Source of the DNA: Paludibacter sp.
Lineage (GTDB): Bacteria > Bacteroidota > Bacteroidia > Bacteroidales > Paludibacteraceae
Assembly (NCBI RefSeq): GCF_009712605.1
Contig: NZ_WASO01000002.1
Location: 1 to 64,000 of the forward strand
Reading direction: 5' to 3'
Length of the DNA: 64,000 nt
The position numbers and the translations under genes are program-made. Below, in pieces: positions 1 through 7,429 of the stretch (its first letter is position 1; each line of letters begins with the position of its first letter). The notes beneath the pieces are model-generated. The model had not been told where the DNA came from. It ran no database searches and was given only the letters and a program-made list of their open reading frames with translations.

Positions 1-87
1 GCTCTTTTACAAGGAATATAAGTATTAATCTGTCTAACTTTTTGGGGTCACTTCAAAGCCTTCGGGGTTTAATATCGGGGGTGATTT

Positions 88-1611
88 TTACTGGTGTTCC
101 GGTCTCAATAAATCATTTACGGTTTTTACCGGGCTAAATGTCTCTACCGGGGTATCTACGAAAATGGTGTTCCAGTCGCTCATGGCTCCGTTCCACAGAC
201 CAGGCAGTTCAAGAGCTTTCAACTCTTTTCCGCTCTTGGATTTGGAAGAGATAAAGCCGGTGTTTTTATCCACATATTTCGGCAGATCGAATTTCTTTTC
301 TTTGTAATCTTTAATGGCACAAACCAGATCTACCGGATTGAAGTGTGTCGCTTTTTTCATTAGCTCTACCTTTTCGGGATCGGAGGTGTCGATTTGAGAG
401 CTTTCGAGGATTTGAGGGGAAGCCGTTCCATCTGCGTTAACTGCAATGTAGGGGCCGCCGCCGGGTTCGCCTTCGTTTTTTACCATGCCGCACACCCGCA
501 ACGGACGGTTCAACTTGTTGTGCAAATATTGAATCAGCTCTTCGCGACTGTAACCTGCAATGGCCGGATTATGGATGGAAAGGCGTGAAGTGCAGAATTG
601 TTTGATCACTTCCAGCTTGGCATCCGAAATATCTTTGTTGTCCAGTTCGTGGAGGAAACCGAAAATCTGTTTCTGGGTTTGCACAAGTATGCCGGCCAAT
701 AGGCGTTTGTAGGTAATGGTCGGTTTTTTAAGTTTGTCCGTAGTGACATTGTCAATATTCTTAATGAAAACCACGTCAGCATTGATATCGTTCAGGTTTT
801 CGATCAGTGCGCCGTGTCCACCCGGACGGAAAAGCAGTTTGCCGTCTTCGCGGAAAGGTTGGTTATCAGCGTCGGCAGCCAGTGTATCAGTCGAAGGTTT
901 TTGTTCCGAAAATGATACATGATAACGAAGGTTGTTTTTTGTAGCCAAAATAGCCAGCTTTTCTTTTACATGCTGTTCGAACAGTTTGCGGTGCTCGGTG
1001 GAAACTGTGAAATGAATGTTGACCTCACCTTCGTTGTTGGCCGCATAGGCAGCGCCTTCGGCCAGATGTTCCTGTACCGGAGTGCGGACTTCGTCGGGAT
1101 AGCGATGGAAAAGCAATAATCCTTTCGGTAGGTTTTGATAATTCAGCCCTTTTTCTTCAAGCAGGTTGCGCACGATGGATTTGTATTCTCCGGCTTCGAT
1201 AAGTTGAGGTATGGTACGGCCTTCGTTATGAAAACATATTGTGTTCAGTGCTTCATAAAAAGCGAAATATTCAATGTCGGAGAAAAATTTCTTTTCAAAA
1301 TCAGATACTGGAGTGTCAGATTCACCGTCGATAAATTCAAACAGGTTTTTGAACATGCGACTTGCAGCTCCCGAAGCCGGTACGAACTTTACAATTTTCT
1401 TCTTTTCGGCAAGAAAATCAGTCCAGAACTGGATATAGTGATCGATATGAGAAGTCTCAATCTTTAAAATTCCGTCGTTGATGGCGGCTGCTTTTTCTAT
1501 TTGCAGGAAAGGAAATCCGGCAGCGAAACGGTTCAATTGTTCAGTACAGGTTTCTACAGCAATTCCTTTGGTTTTGAGTAATTCCAGATCTGAGTCGAGA
1601 AATGTATTCAT
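88..1611 (-). CDS. DUF4301 family protein, possible nucleotidyltransferase-like fold
   Basis: 507 residues; I recognise the DUF4301 family of Bacteroidetes, for which no function is established. Two stretches recall sugar-nucleotide pyrophosphorylases. ASGAASRM at residues 79-86 sits where those enzymes carry a glycine-rich nucleotide loop. RPGGHGALIENL from residue 262, followed by KNIDN at 284-288, resembles the GGHG and N-x-D-N segments of UDP-sugar pyrophosphorylases. This relationship is inferred from motif resemblance only. No signal peptide or membrane span is visible, so the protein should be cytosolic. The gene stands alone, divergent from the lipid operon that starts at 1848. Family call fairly sure, activity unknown. 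Confidence 0.8.
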   Translation of the reverse strand: MNTFLDSDLELLKTKGIAVETCTEQLNRFAAGFPFLQIEKAAAINDGILKIETSHIDHYIQFWTDFLAEKKKIVKFVPASGAASRMFKNLFEFIDGESDTPVSDFEKKFFSDIEYFAFYEALNTICFHNEGRTIPQLIEAGEYKSIVRNLLEEKGLNYQNLPKGLLLFHRYPDEVRTPVQEHLAEGAAYAANNEGEVNIHFTVSTEHRKLFEQHVKEKLAILATKNNLRYHVSFSEQKPSTDTLAADADNQPFREDGKLLFRPGGHGALIENLNDINADVVFIKNIDNVTTDKLKKPTITYKRLLAGILVQTQKQIFGFLHELDNKDISDAKLEVIKQFCTSRLSIHNPAIAGYSREELIQYLHNKLNRPLRVCGMVKNEGEPGGGPYIAVNADGTASPQILESSQIDTSDPEKVELMKKATHFNPVDLVCAIKDYKEKKFDLPKYVDKNTGFISSKSKSGKELKALELPGLWNGAMSDWNTIFVDTPVETFSPVKTVNDLLRPEHQ

Positions 1612-1746
1612 GGACGTGAACGTTTAAAAGTTTTAGAAGACTAATTTGATGTAAATTTACTGTCAGGTTGGAAAGAGAAAGGATTTTTTCCCTGTGAAAG
1701 CAAAGAAAAAATGTGTAAAAAAGTCCGGTAGACTCAAATAAATAAA

Positions 1747-1754
1747 TACCTTTG
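1747..1754 (+). promoter_or_regulatory. -7 promoter box for the lipid operon
   Basis: TACCTTTG fits the Bacteroidetes -7 consensus TAnnTTTG. It lies about 95 bp upstream of the cytidylyltransferase ATG at 1848. I see no convincing TTTG -33 box at the right distance. Confidence 0.5.
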
Positions 1755-1847
1755 CATATTCAGGAAAAAGAGCGATCCAACCCTAAAAACGTTGCAAGTT
1801 AGCTTTTTTTTATCACAATTATATTCTGTTTTTACTAAGATTTTATC

Positions 1848-2312
1848 ATGTTCAATAAAAAAACCATCGTTTATACATCCGGAACTTTTGATATGTTCCA
1901 CTCCAATCACCTGAAAATGATTAATTATGCCAGAGGGTTGGGAGATATTTTGATTGTTGGCGTAAGTACCGACGAATTAGTGAAGTCGTATAAGGCTGCT
2001 CCGATCATTCCTTTCAACGAACGGATGTTGATTATTGAAGCACTCAAGGCTCCGGATCTTGTAATTCCGCAGCATACGCTCGATCATACCGAGATTGTGA
2101 AGAAACTGAACATTGACGCTTTCGTTGTGGGTGATGACTGGTTCGGTAAATATGATTACCTGAAGGAGCTGGGAGTAGATGTGTTCTACTTTCCTTATGG
2201 CGACGGAGTTTCGTCTTCATCGCTGAAGAAAACTATTTATGAATCATACGATCAGCAGTTGCATGCTGAACGTAAAGCCAAGCCAACTTTTGTAAAGCAG
2301 GATGAAGAGTAA
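1848..2312 (+). CDS. Cytidylyltransferase-family (TagD/ECT-like) protein
   Basis: 154 residues, the usual size of glycerol-3-phosphate cytidylyltransferase-type enzymes, which join CTP to a phosphorylated alcohol to give a CDP-alcohol. The N-terminal GTFDMFHSNH (residues 12-21) is the nucleotide-binding signature, but the normal HxGH is HSNH here (H18, H21, glycine replaced by asparagine). The C-terminal GDGVSSSSLKK (about 118-128) takes the place of the RTEGISTS motif. The substrate cannot be read from sequence. The last 11 bases overlap the following SDR gene, indicating translational coupling, and a CDP-alcohol phosphotransferase lies one gene further on. The activated alcohol may therefore feed a phospholipid head group (inference). 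Confidence 0.8.
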   Translation: MFNKKTIVYTSGTFDMFHSNHLKMINYARGLGDILIVGVSTDELVKSYKAAPIIPFNERMLIIEALKAPDLVIPQHTLDHTEIVKKLNIDAFVVGDDWFGKYDYLKELGVDVFYFPYGDGVSSSSLKKTIYESYDQQLHAERKAKPTFVKQDEE

Positions 2313-3033
2313 GACAGCACTGATAACCGGGGCAACCAGGGGAATAGGAAAGGCAGTTTGCGAACGACTGCTGAAAGAAGGTATGTCGGTTGTGATGACC
2401 TATTCATCCGATGAAACAACAGCTTCTCTGGTTTGGAATGAGTTCGAACAACGTTTTCCATCAAAAGTAATGTTGTTGAAAGCCGATATTTCGGATCTCA
2501 GTTCGATTGATATAATAAGCCATTTCTTAGCGGAACAACAAATCTCGCTTAGTTGTGTCGTATTTAACGCAGGAATGACCGATAGAAGCGATTTTCTGCA
2601 AATTGAACCCGAAAACTGGTTGAAGGTTTTTAATGCAAACGTCCATTTCCCTGTTTTTTTGATGCAAAAACTTTACTCTTCTTTTGAGGAAGGTGGTTGC
2701 GTTGTGTTTACCGGTTCGTTGATGGCCATTCATCCACACTCTGTTTCTTTGGCTTACGGCGTGACCAAGGCTTCGGTTCATGCACTGGTGAAGAATTTGG
2801 TGAAATTTTTTGCAGGTAAACGTATACGGGTTAATGCTGTGGCTCCCGGATTTGTTGATACCGAATGGCAAAAAACAAAACCGGCCGAAATTCGTGACAA
2901 TATTAACCGCAAACTGGCGATGGGGCGATTCTGTACCCCGGAGGAATTAACTGATGTGTATTGGCTGCTTATCAATAACCAATACATGAACGGAGAGGTC
3001 GTTGTTTGCGATGGCGGATACAGTTATAAGTAG
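2302..3033 (+). CDS. SDR-family oxidoreductase (FabG-like)
   Basis: 243-residue classical short-chain dehydrogenase/reductase. The Rossmann cofactor motif TGATRGIG occupies residues 9-16, NAG follows beta-4, and the catalytic Ser139, Tyr152 and Lys156 are all present. Near the C-terminus VAPGFVDTE and DGGYSYK are typical of FabG-like enzymes. It overlaps the upstream cytidylyltransferase by 11 bp, so the two are probably made together. FabG proper is normally found with fatty-acid synthesis genes, so this one may act on a carbonyl intermediate of the neighbouring CDP-alcohol pathway, much as ribitol-phosphate synthesis pairs a reductase with a cytidylyltransferase. That role is inferred; the fold and catalytic set are clear. 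Confidence 0.85.
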   Translation: MKSKTALITGATRGIGKAVCERLLKEGMSVVMTYSSDETTASLVWNEFEQRFPSKVMLLKADISDLSSIDIISHFLAEQQISLSCVVFNAGMTDRSDFLQIEPENWLKVFNANVHFPVFLMQKLYSSFEEGGCVVFTGSLMAIHPHSVSLAYGVTKASVHALVKNLVKFFAGKRIRVNAVAPGFVDTEWQKTKPAEIRDNINRKLAMGRFCTPEELTDVYWLLINNQYMNGEVVVCDGGYSYK

Positions 3034-3115
3034 CCGGCTTTGTGTGCTAATCGACTGGCTTAATATGTCTTAAAACTTATGCGGGCATATTAAACCTGCA
3101 TATGCTTTTTTTTTC

Positions 3116-3123
3116 TAAATTTG
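3116..3123 (+). promoter_or_regulatory. -7 promoter box for the CDP-alcohol phosphotransferase
   Basis: TAAATTTG matches TAnnTTTG and is followed by GC, as in many Bacteroidetes promoters. It lies after an upstream possible ATG at 3102 and before the ATG at 3180. Transcripts from it would therefore support the later start. Confidence 0.45.
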
Positions 3124-3179
3124 CAGCTGATATTTACTTGTTAGATTGCAGGAAAGTATCGTTACAAATAAAGTACGCA

Positions 3180-4115
3180 ATGGACACAAAATCATCGGTT
3201 ACCTTCAAAGATTCACTAAAATCGTGGGATACGGAAAATTGGCTCGACAGAGTTTTTTATCGTCCTATCGGTTTTCAGATAGCTTTACTTCTCAAATCCA
3301 CCCCCGTTACTCCGAATATTATTACCATTATCTCCATTTTTGTTGGAATGATGGGCTGCATTCTTTTTTACCCGGATGATAGCCTTGCAATTAATCTCCT
3401 TGGCTTTGGCCTGTTGGTATTTGCAAATATTCTGGACTGTGTCGACGGACAATTAGCGCGTATTACCGGCATTAAATCTAAAATAGGACGAATCTTAGAT
3501 GGTTTCTGCGGAGATATCTGGTTCCTTACATTCTATACCACCATTTGCCTGCGACTCATACACGGACATGACAAGATCTTATCTCATTACGGTTTTGTAT
3601 GGGGATGGTGGGTTTTTCTGATTGCTCTTGTATCGGCTTATTCTCACTTCAATCAGGCAGCAATGATAGATTACTACAAAACATTGCATCTCCATTTTCT
3701 GAAAGGTGGAAAAAATAGTGAGTTTGAGGATGCCGATTCTGTGAAACAACATTTTCAGTCGCTCAATTGGAAGAAGGAACCTGTTGAAAAGTTCTTTCTC
3801 AAATTGTATCATATCTACACGTTGAATCAGGAGCGCAGAACACCTGAATTACATCGCTACATTAAACGTTTACACGAAACATATCCCAACGGATTTCCCG
3901 AAGAGAAAATTGCGGAATTTCGTTCCGAAAGTCTGAAAATGATGCCTTTGCTGGATTGTTTTACTTTCAATGCAAGAAGTATTGTTATGCTTGTAACTTT
4001 ACTGCTTGATGTTGAATGGTTTTATTTTGTATGCGAAATTGTTATCCTCAATCCTTTGTTGGGCTTCGCAATCAATCGCCATGAGAAAATGTGCCGTAGC
4101 TTAAATCAACTCTAA
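3180..4115 (+). CDS. CDP-alcohol phosphatidyltransferase family membrane protein
   Basis: 311 residues from ATG 3180. An in-frame ATG at 3102 would add 26 residues, but a probable promoter box (3116-3123) lies inside that extension. The family transfers a phospho-alcohol from a CDP-alcohol, or phosphatidyl from CDP-diacylglycerol. The signature is visible as D86-x2-D89-G-x2-A-R-x8-G-x3-D107, but the fourth aspartate comes after four residues (D112) rather than three, with Gly111 in the expected place. Several hydrophobic spans surround it. A long hydrophilic stretch (about residues 175-265) is unusual for the family and could be a cytosolic insertion. Its neighbours suggest a dedicated lipid pathway; the product is unknown. 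Confidence 0.85.
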   Translation: MDTKSSVTFKDSLKSWDTENWLDRVFYRPIGFQIALLLKSTPVTPNIITIISIFVGMMGCILFYPDDSLAINLLGFGLLVFANILDCVDGQLARITGIKSKIGRILDGFCGDIWFLTFYTTICLRLIHGHDKILSHYGFVWGWWVFLIALVSAYSHFNQAAMIDYYKTLHLHFLKGGKNSEFEDADSVKQHFQSLNWKKEPVEKFFLKLYHIYTLNQERRTPELHRYIKRLHETYPNGFPEEKIAEFRSESLKMMPLLDCFTFNARSIVMLVTLLLDVEWFYFVCEIVILNPLLGFAINRHEKMCRSLNQL

Positions 4116-4123
4116 CATTTTGA

Positions 4124-5185
4124 ATGGGAAAGATAAGTACAAACCTCGGACGTAATCTGTTCTTCGCTTTGGGCCTTGTCGCTTTGGTCGTGATAGCGTG
4201 GTGCATCGGGTGGGATACCATCGTGGCACACGTGCAAAAGACCGGGTGGTGGTTTATTGCCATTATTGGTATGTGGCTGCCGATCTATCTGGTTAATACA
4301 ACGGCATTTAATACCATCATTCGTGATGATGTGCCCGAGCATCGCATTGTACCTTTTCTTCATGTTTTTAAAATTACTTTAAGTGGATTTGCCCTCAAAG
4401 CTGCTACTCCGCTAGGATTTGTCGGCGGAGATCCCTATAAAATCATGGAATTCAAGCCAATGCTGGGCGTGGAAAAAGCAACCTCGTCGGTGTTGCTGTA
4501 CACAATGACCCACATTTCGGCTCATTGTATTTTCTGGGCATTGTCGATTGTCGTGGCAGCACTCTTTTTACCCATGAAGTTGTCGCTTAGTATTGTGTTG
4601 ATAGCTACATTCGTGGCATTCGTTATTGTGCTGACGCTCCTTTGGCGAGGTTACCGGAGAGGAATGGCTGTAAAAGCATTCAATTTTTTTGCCCGTTTAC
4701 CCTTGTTGAAAAAATGGGTATCCCCATTTAAGGATAAATACCAGAATCAGCTTTCAAAAATCGACACACAGATATCTTATCTTTATGGAGCCCGCCGGAA
4801 AGCATTTTTTACGGCACTTAGTCTGGAGGTAATTGCCCGCATAATGAATTGCCTTGAGGTATATGTAATTTTGAAGCCGGTCAATGTGGATGTAAGTCTC
4901 GTGGAGTCGGTGGTGGTTTACTCGTTTATGAGCCTCTTTACTAATATATTGTTCTTTTCTCCGATGCAAATTGGAACCCGTGAAGGTGGTTTTGCATTGG
5001 CGCTCAGAGCTCTTTCATTGCCAGCCGGCCTTGGTATTTACGTGAGTCTGGTAACCCGTGTAAGAGAATTGTTCTGGATGGGCGTGGGAATATTATTAAT
5101 GAAGGTAAAGATGAGAACCAATTATCTGGCGGTTAAAACCGAACCATCAGAATATGTAGAAACTCCACAAAAGATGGTGCCATAG
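4124..5185 (+). CDS. Flippase-like integral membrane protein (YbhN/LPG synthase TM family)
   Basis: 353 residues, almost entirely hydrophobic with about eight predicted membrane spans. It matches the lysylphosphatidylglycerol-synthase transmembrane region/UPF0104 (YbhN-like) family by its overall pattern, including the glycine-rich GFALKAATPLGFVGGDPYK near residues 86-104 and the SPMQIGTREGGFAL segment near 279-292. Members are thought to move lipids or lipid-linked intermediates across the inner membrane. It starts 8 bp after the CDP-alcohol phosphotransferase gene and is followed almost directly by an acyltransferase. I infer that it translocates or helps remodel the lipid made by these neighbours. 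No catalytic MprF synthase domain is attached. Confidence 0.8.
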   Translation: MGKISTNLGRNLFFALGLVALVVIAWCIGWDTIVAHVQKTGWWFIAIIGMWLPIYLVNTTAFNTIIRDDVPEHRIVPFLHVFKITLSGFALKAATPLGFVGGDPYKIMEFKPMLGVEKATSSVLLYTMTHISAHCIFWALSIVVAALFLPMKLSLSIVLIATFVAFVIVLTLLWRGYRRGMAVKAFNFFARLPLLKKWVSPFKDKYQNQLSKIDTQISYLYGARRKAFFTALSLEVIARIMNCLEVYVILKPVNVDVSLVESVVVYSFMSLFTNILFFSPMQIGTREGGFALALRALSLPAGLGIYVSLVTRVRELFWMGVGILLMKVKMRTNYLAVKTEPSEYVETPQKMVP

Positions 5186-5192
5186 CTTGCGT

Positions 5193-6068
5193 ATGAAGCG
5201 GACAGTGATCGATGTTGAATTTTTAGCGAAGAAATCTCTGTTTTTCAGAGGCCAGTTAGGACGTTGGCTGGGGAAAGTTGTACTGCATCTTCTTGCAATA
5301 GACCGGATCAATTGGGCTTACGGGCGATCCTGTGATCATACAGGAGCCGCTTTTGCAGAAGGTCTCTTGAAAGATTTTGGTGTCGATTACCGGGTGGGTA
5401 ATGCAGAACGCCTCCGGCACCTGCCTGAAGGTCCTTTTATTACGGTCTCTAATCACCCCTATGGCGGATTGGACGGTATTATGCTCATTCATTTGATGGC
5501 AGGTATCCGATCGGATTACAAAGTGATGGTGAATCAGATACTGACATTGATCGAAGCAATGGATGAAAACTTTATCTCGGTTCAGCCTCGTATCGGACAC
5601 AACACAACGCCCTCTGCTGCTGCAATCAATGGCATGAGAGAAACATTGCATCACCTGAGAGACGGGCATCCGGTAGGGTGTTTTCCTGCAGGGGCTGTTT
5701 CAATGTTTAGTTGCAAAACGCTTCGGGTGCGCGATCGTCAATGGCAGGATGGTATTCTGAAATTGATTCAGGTTGCAAAAGTACCGGTTCTTCCCATTCG
5801 GTTTTATGATAAGAACTCAATTTTCTTCTATTTTCTGGGTCTGGTAGACTGGAGAATCCGTAGTTTGAGAATGCCATATGAGCTATTCAATAAAAAAGGA
5901 CAACGACCGCGCATCGGAATAGGCGAACTTATAACGGCTGAAGAAATAAAACAATTTAAGGAAGCCAAAGCTTTGGGAGATTTTCTCCGTAACAAAGTAT
6001 ACGATATGCCGCTTCCGACAACTTTTACTCCTAAAACAAAATTGGATATACAGGACAAAACGATTTAG
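5193..6068 (+). CDS. Lysophospholipid acyltransferase-like protein (COG3176/GlsA-like)
   Basis: 291 residues from ATG 5193; a TTG two codons earlier (5187) is also possible. The acyltransferase block is SNHPYGGLDG, with N87-H88 and D94. The histidine-aspartate spacing of five is that of the hemolysin/OlsA/GlsA branch rather than the four of PlsC. GCFPAGAVS at about 167-175 replaces the FPEGTRS motif. In Bacteroides a GlsA enzyme of this branch O-acylates N-acyl-glycine to make glycine lipids; I cannot say whether this is an orthologue, because no GNAT-type N-acyltransferase lies beside it. It begins 7 bp after the flippase-like gene and ends the five-gene lipid run. Confidence 0.75.
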   Translation: MKRTVIDVEFLAKKSLFFRGQLGRWLGKVVLHLLAIDRINWAYGRSCDHTGAAFAEGLLKDFGVDYRVGNAERLRHLPEGPFITVSNHPYGGLDGIMLIHLMAGIRSDYKVMVNQILTLIEAMDENFISVQPRIGHNTTPSAAAINGMRETLHHLRDGHPVGCFPAGAVSMFSCKTLRVRDRQWQDGILKLIQVAKVPVLPIRFYDKNSIFFYFLGLVDWRIRSLRMPYELFNKKGQRPRIGIGELITAEEIKQFKEAKALGDFLRNKVYDMPLPTTFTPKTKLDIQDKTI

Positions 6069-6111
6069 TTTAGTTCGAAAATTAACATGCTCATAATAAA
6101 TAAATAATACA

Positions 6112-6573
6112 ATGCATACCTGGTTTGAATGCAAAGTTCGTTATGAAAAAACAGGGGAAGACGGACTCCCCAAAAAGGTAAATGAACCTTATCTGGTGGA
6201 TGCGCTTTCGTTTACAGAAGCCGAAGCCCGTATCATAGAAGAAATAAAACCTTTCGTGAGCGGAGAATTTACAGTGAGCAATATCAAAAGAGCCCGTATT
6301 GCCGAACTGTTCGATAACCCGAGTGGCGATAAATGGTACCGTGCAAAAGTTAACTTTATCTCTCTTGACGAGGAAAAAGGGGTTGAAAAGAAAACAGCCG
6401 TAACCATGATGGTGCAGGCAGCTAATCTGAAAGACGGATTAATGCTTCTTATTGAAAAATTAGGCAATACATTATCCGATTGGGAAATAGCTACAATTGC
6501 AGAAACTGCCATTATGGACGTTTATCCTTATGCCGGCGGACCACGCGAAGAAAACGGAGAAACTTCCGATTAA
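6112..6573 (+). CDS. DUF4494 family protein
   Basis: 153 residues. The N-terminus (TWFECKVRYEKTGEDG) and the segment VDALSFTEAEARI are characteristic of DUF4494, a small Bacteroidetes family without a known function. The C-terminus is acidic. There is no signal peptide, membrane segment or metal-binding cluster. The next gene on the same strand, 91 bp downstream, is the PLP homeostasis protein YggS. I recall this pairing from other Bacteroidales genomes but cannot check it here. Family assignment is good; role unknown. Confidence 0.8.
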   Translation: MHTWFECKVRYEKTGEDGLPKKVNEPYLVDALSFTEAEARIIEEIKPFVSGEFTVSNIKRARIAELFDNPSGDKWYRAKVNFISLDEEKGVEKKTAVTMMVQAANLKDGLMLLIEKLGNTLSDWEIATIAETAIMDVYPYAGGPREENGETSD

Positions 6574-6664
6574 ATTGCTAAAACCTGTATCCTTCAGGTT
6601 GTGACATTGAACTTGAATTGAAAATCAGCGATAGCTAAACTTTGAATTTTGAATTGTTTATATC

Positions 6665-7333
6665 ATGTCGATTGCCGATAATTTGAACGCCATCAGAGCA
6701 ACACTGCCTTCTCATGTGAAGTTGGTATGCGTCTCAAAATTTCATCCAAACGACTCCGTTTTAGAAGCCTATGCAGCCGGTGAAAAAGTTTTTGGAGAGA
6801 GCAAGGTTCAGGAAGTATGTCAGAAATATGACACCCTTCCAAAAGATATTGTTTGGCACTTCATTGGTCATCTTCAAACTAATAAAGTTAAGTTTCTTGT
6901 TCCTTTTGTTGCGCTGATACACGGTGTAGACTCTCTCCGTTTGCTCGAAGAAATCAATAAACAGGCTGCAAAGGCCGGCCGCACTGTCGATTGCCTTTTG
7001 CAGGTGCACATTGCCTGCGAAGAGACCAAATTCGGCTTTTCTCCGGAAGAAGTGCCAGATGCTCTGAATTCAGGTATTCTCGATACCCTGAATTCGGTAC
7101 GTATTTGCGGACTTATGGGGATGGCAACTTTTACCGACAATGAAACTCAGGTTCGTGCTGAGTTCCGCTCACTCAAAACTCTTTTCGATCAACTTAAAAC
7201 TTCTTATTTTGCCGATAAGCCATGGTTCGATACCTTATCGATGGGAATGTCCGATGATTATCGCATTGCCATTGAGGAGGGAAGCACCATGGTTCGCGTC
7301 GGTAGCTCTATTTTCGGAGCAAGACAATATTGA
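6665..7333 (+). CDS. YggS/PLPBP family pyridoxal-phosphate homeostasis protein
   Basis: 222 residues, the normal length. The protein is a single TIM-barrel like the N-terminal domain of alanine racemase and binds PLP through Lys25 in VCVSKFHP. Other family landmarks are GESKVQE (about 44-50), WHFIGHLQTNK (about 63-73), KFGF (about 121-124), LMGMATF and the closing LSMGMSDDYRIAIEEGSTMVRVGSSIFGAR region. It is not an enzyme; it buffers PLP and affects amino- and keto-acid balance. Apt neighbours: the following gene ends in a PLP-dependent alanine racemase. Start ATG 6665 follows an AT-rich leader with no Shine-Dalgarno sequence. Confidence 0.92.
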   Translation: MSIADNLNAIRATLPSHVKLVCVSKFHPNDSVLEAYAAGEKVFGESKVQEVCQKYDTLPKDIVWHFIGHLQTNKVKFLVPFVALIHGVDSLRLLEEINKQAAKAGRTVDCLLQVHIACEETKFGFSPEEVPDALNSGILDTLNSVRICGLMGMATFTDNETQVRAEFRSLKTLFDQLKTSYFADKPWFDTLSMGMSDDYRIAIEEGSTMVRVGSSIFGARQY

Positions 7334-7429
7334 ACAATGTGACAATTGCCAATGAACCAGTTAACTTTGGTCTGAAAACTGGCTCTCCCGTTCAATCGTA
7401 AATTGTCAATGATTAAATTGTAAATTCCA

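Noticed and set aside
1-87. GCC-TTCG-GGG hairpin near the left edge as terminator
   Set aside because: The stem has a mismatch, is very short and no T-tract follows; not enough to call.
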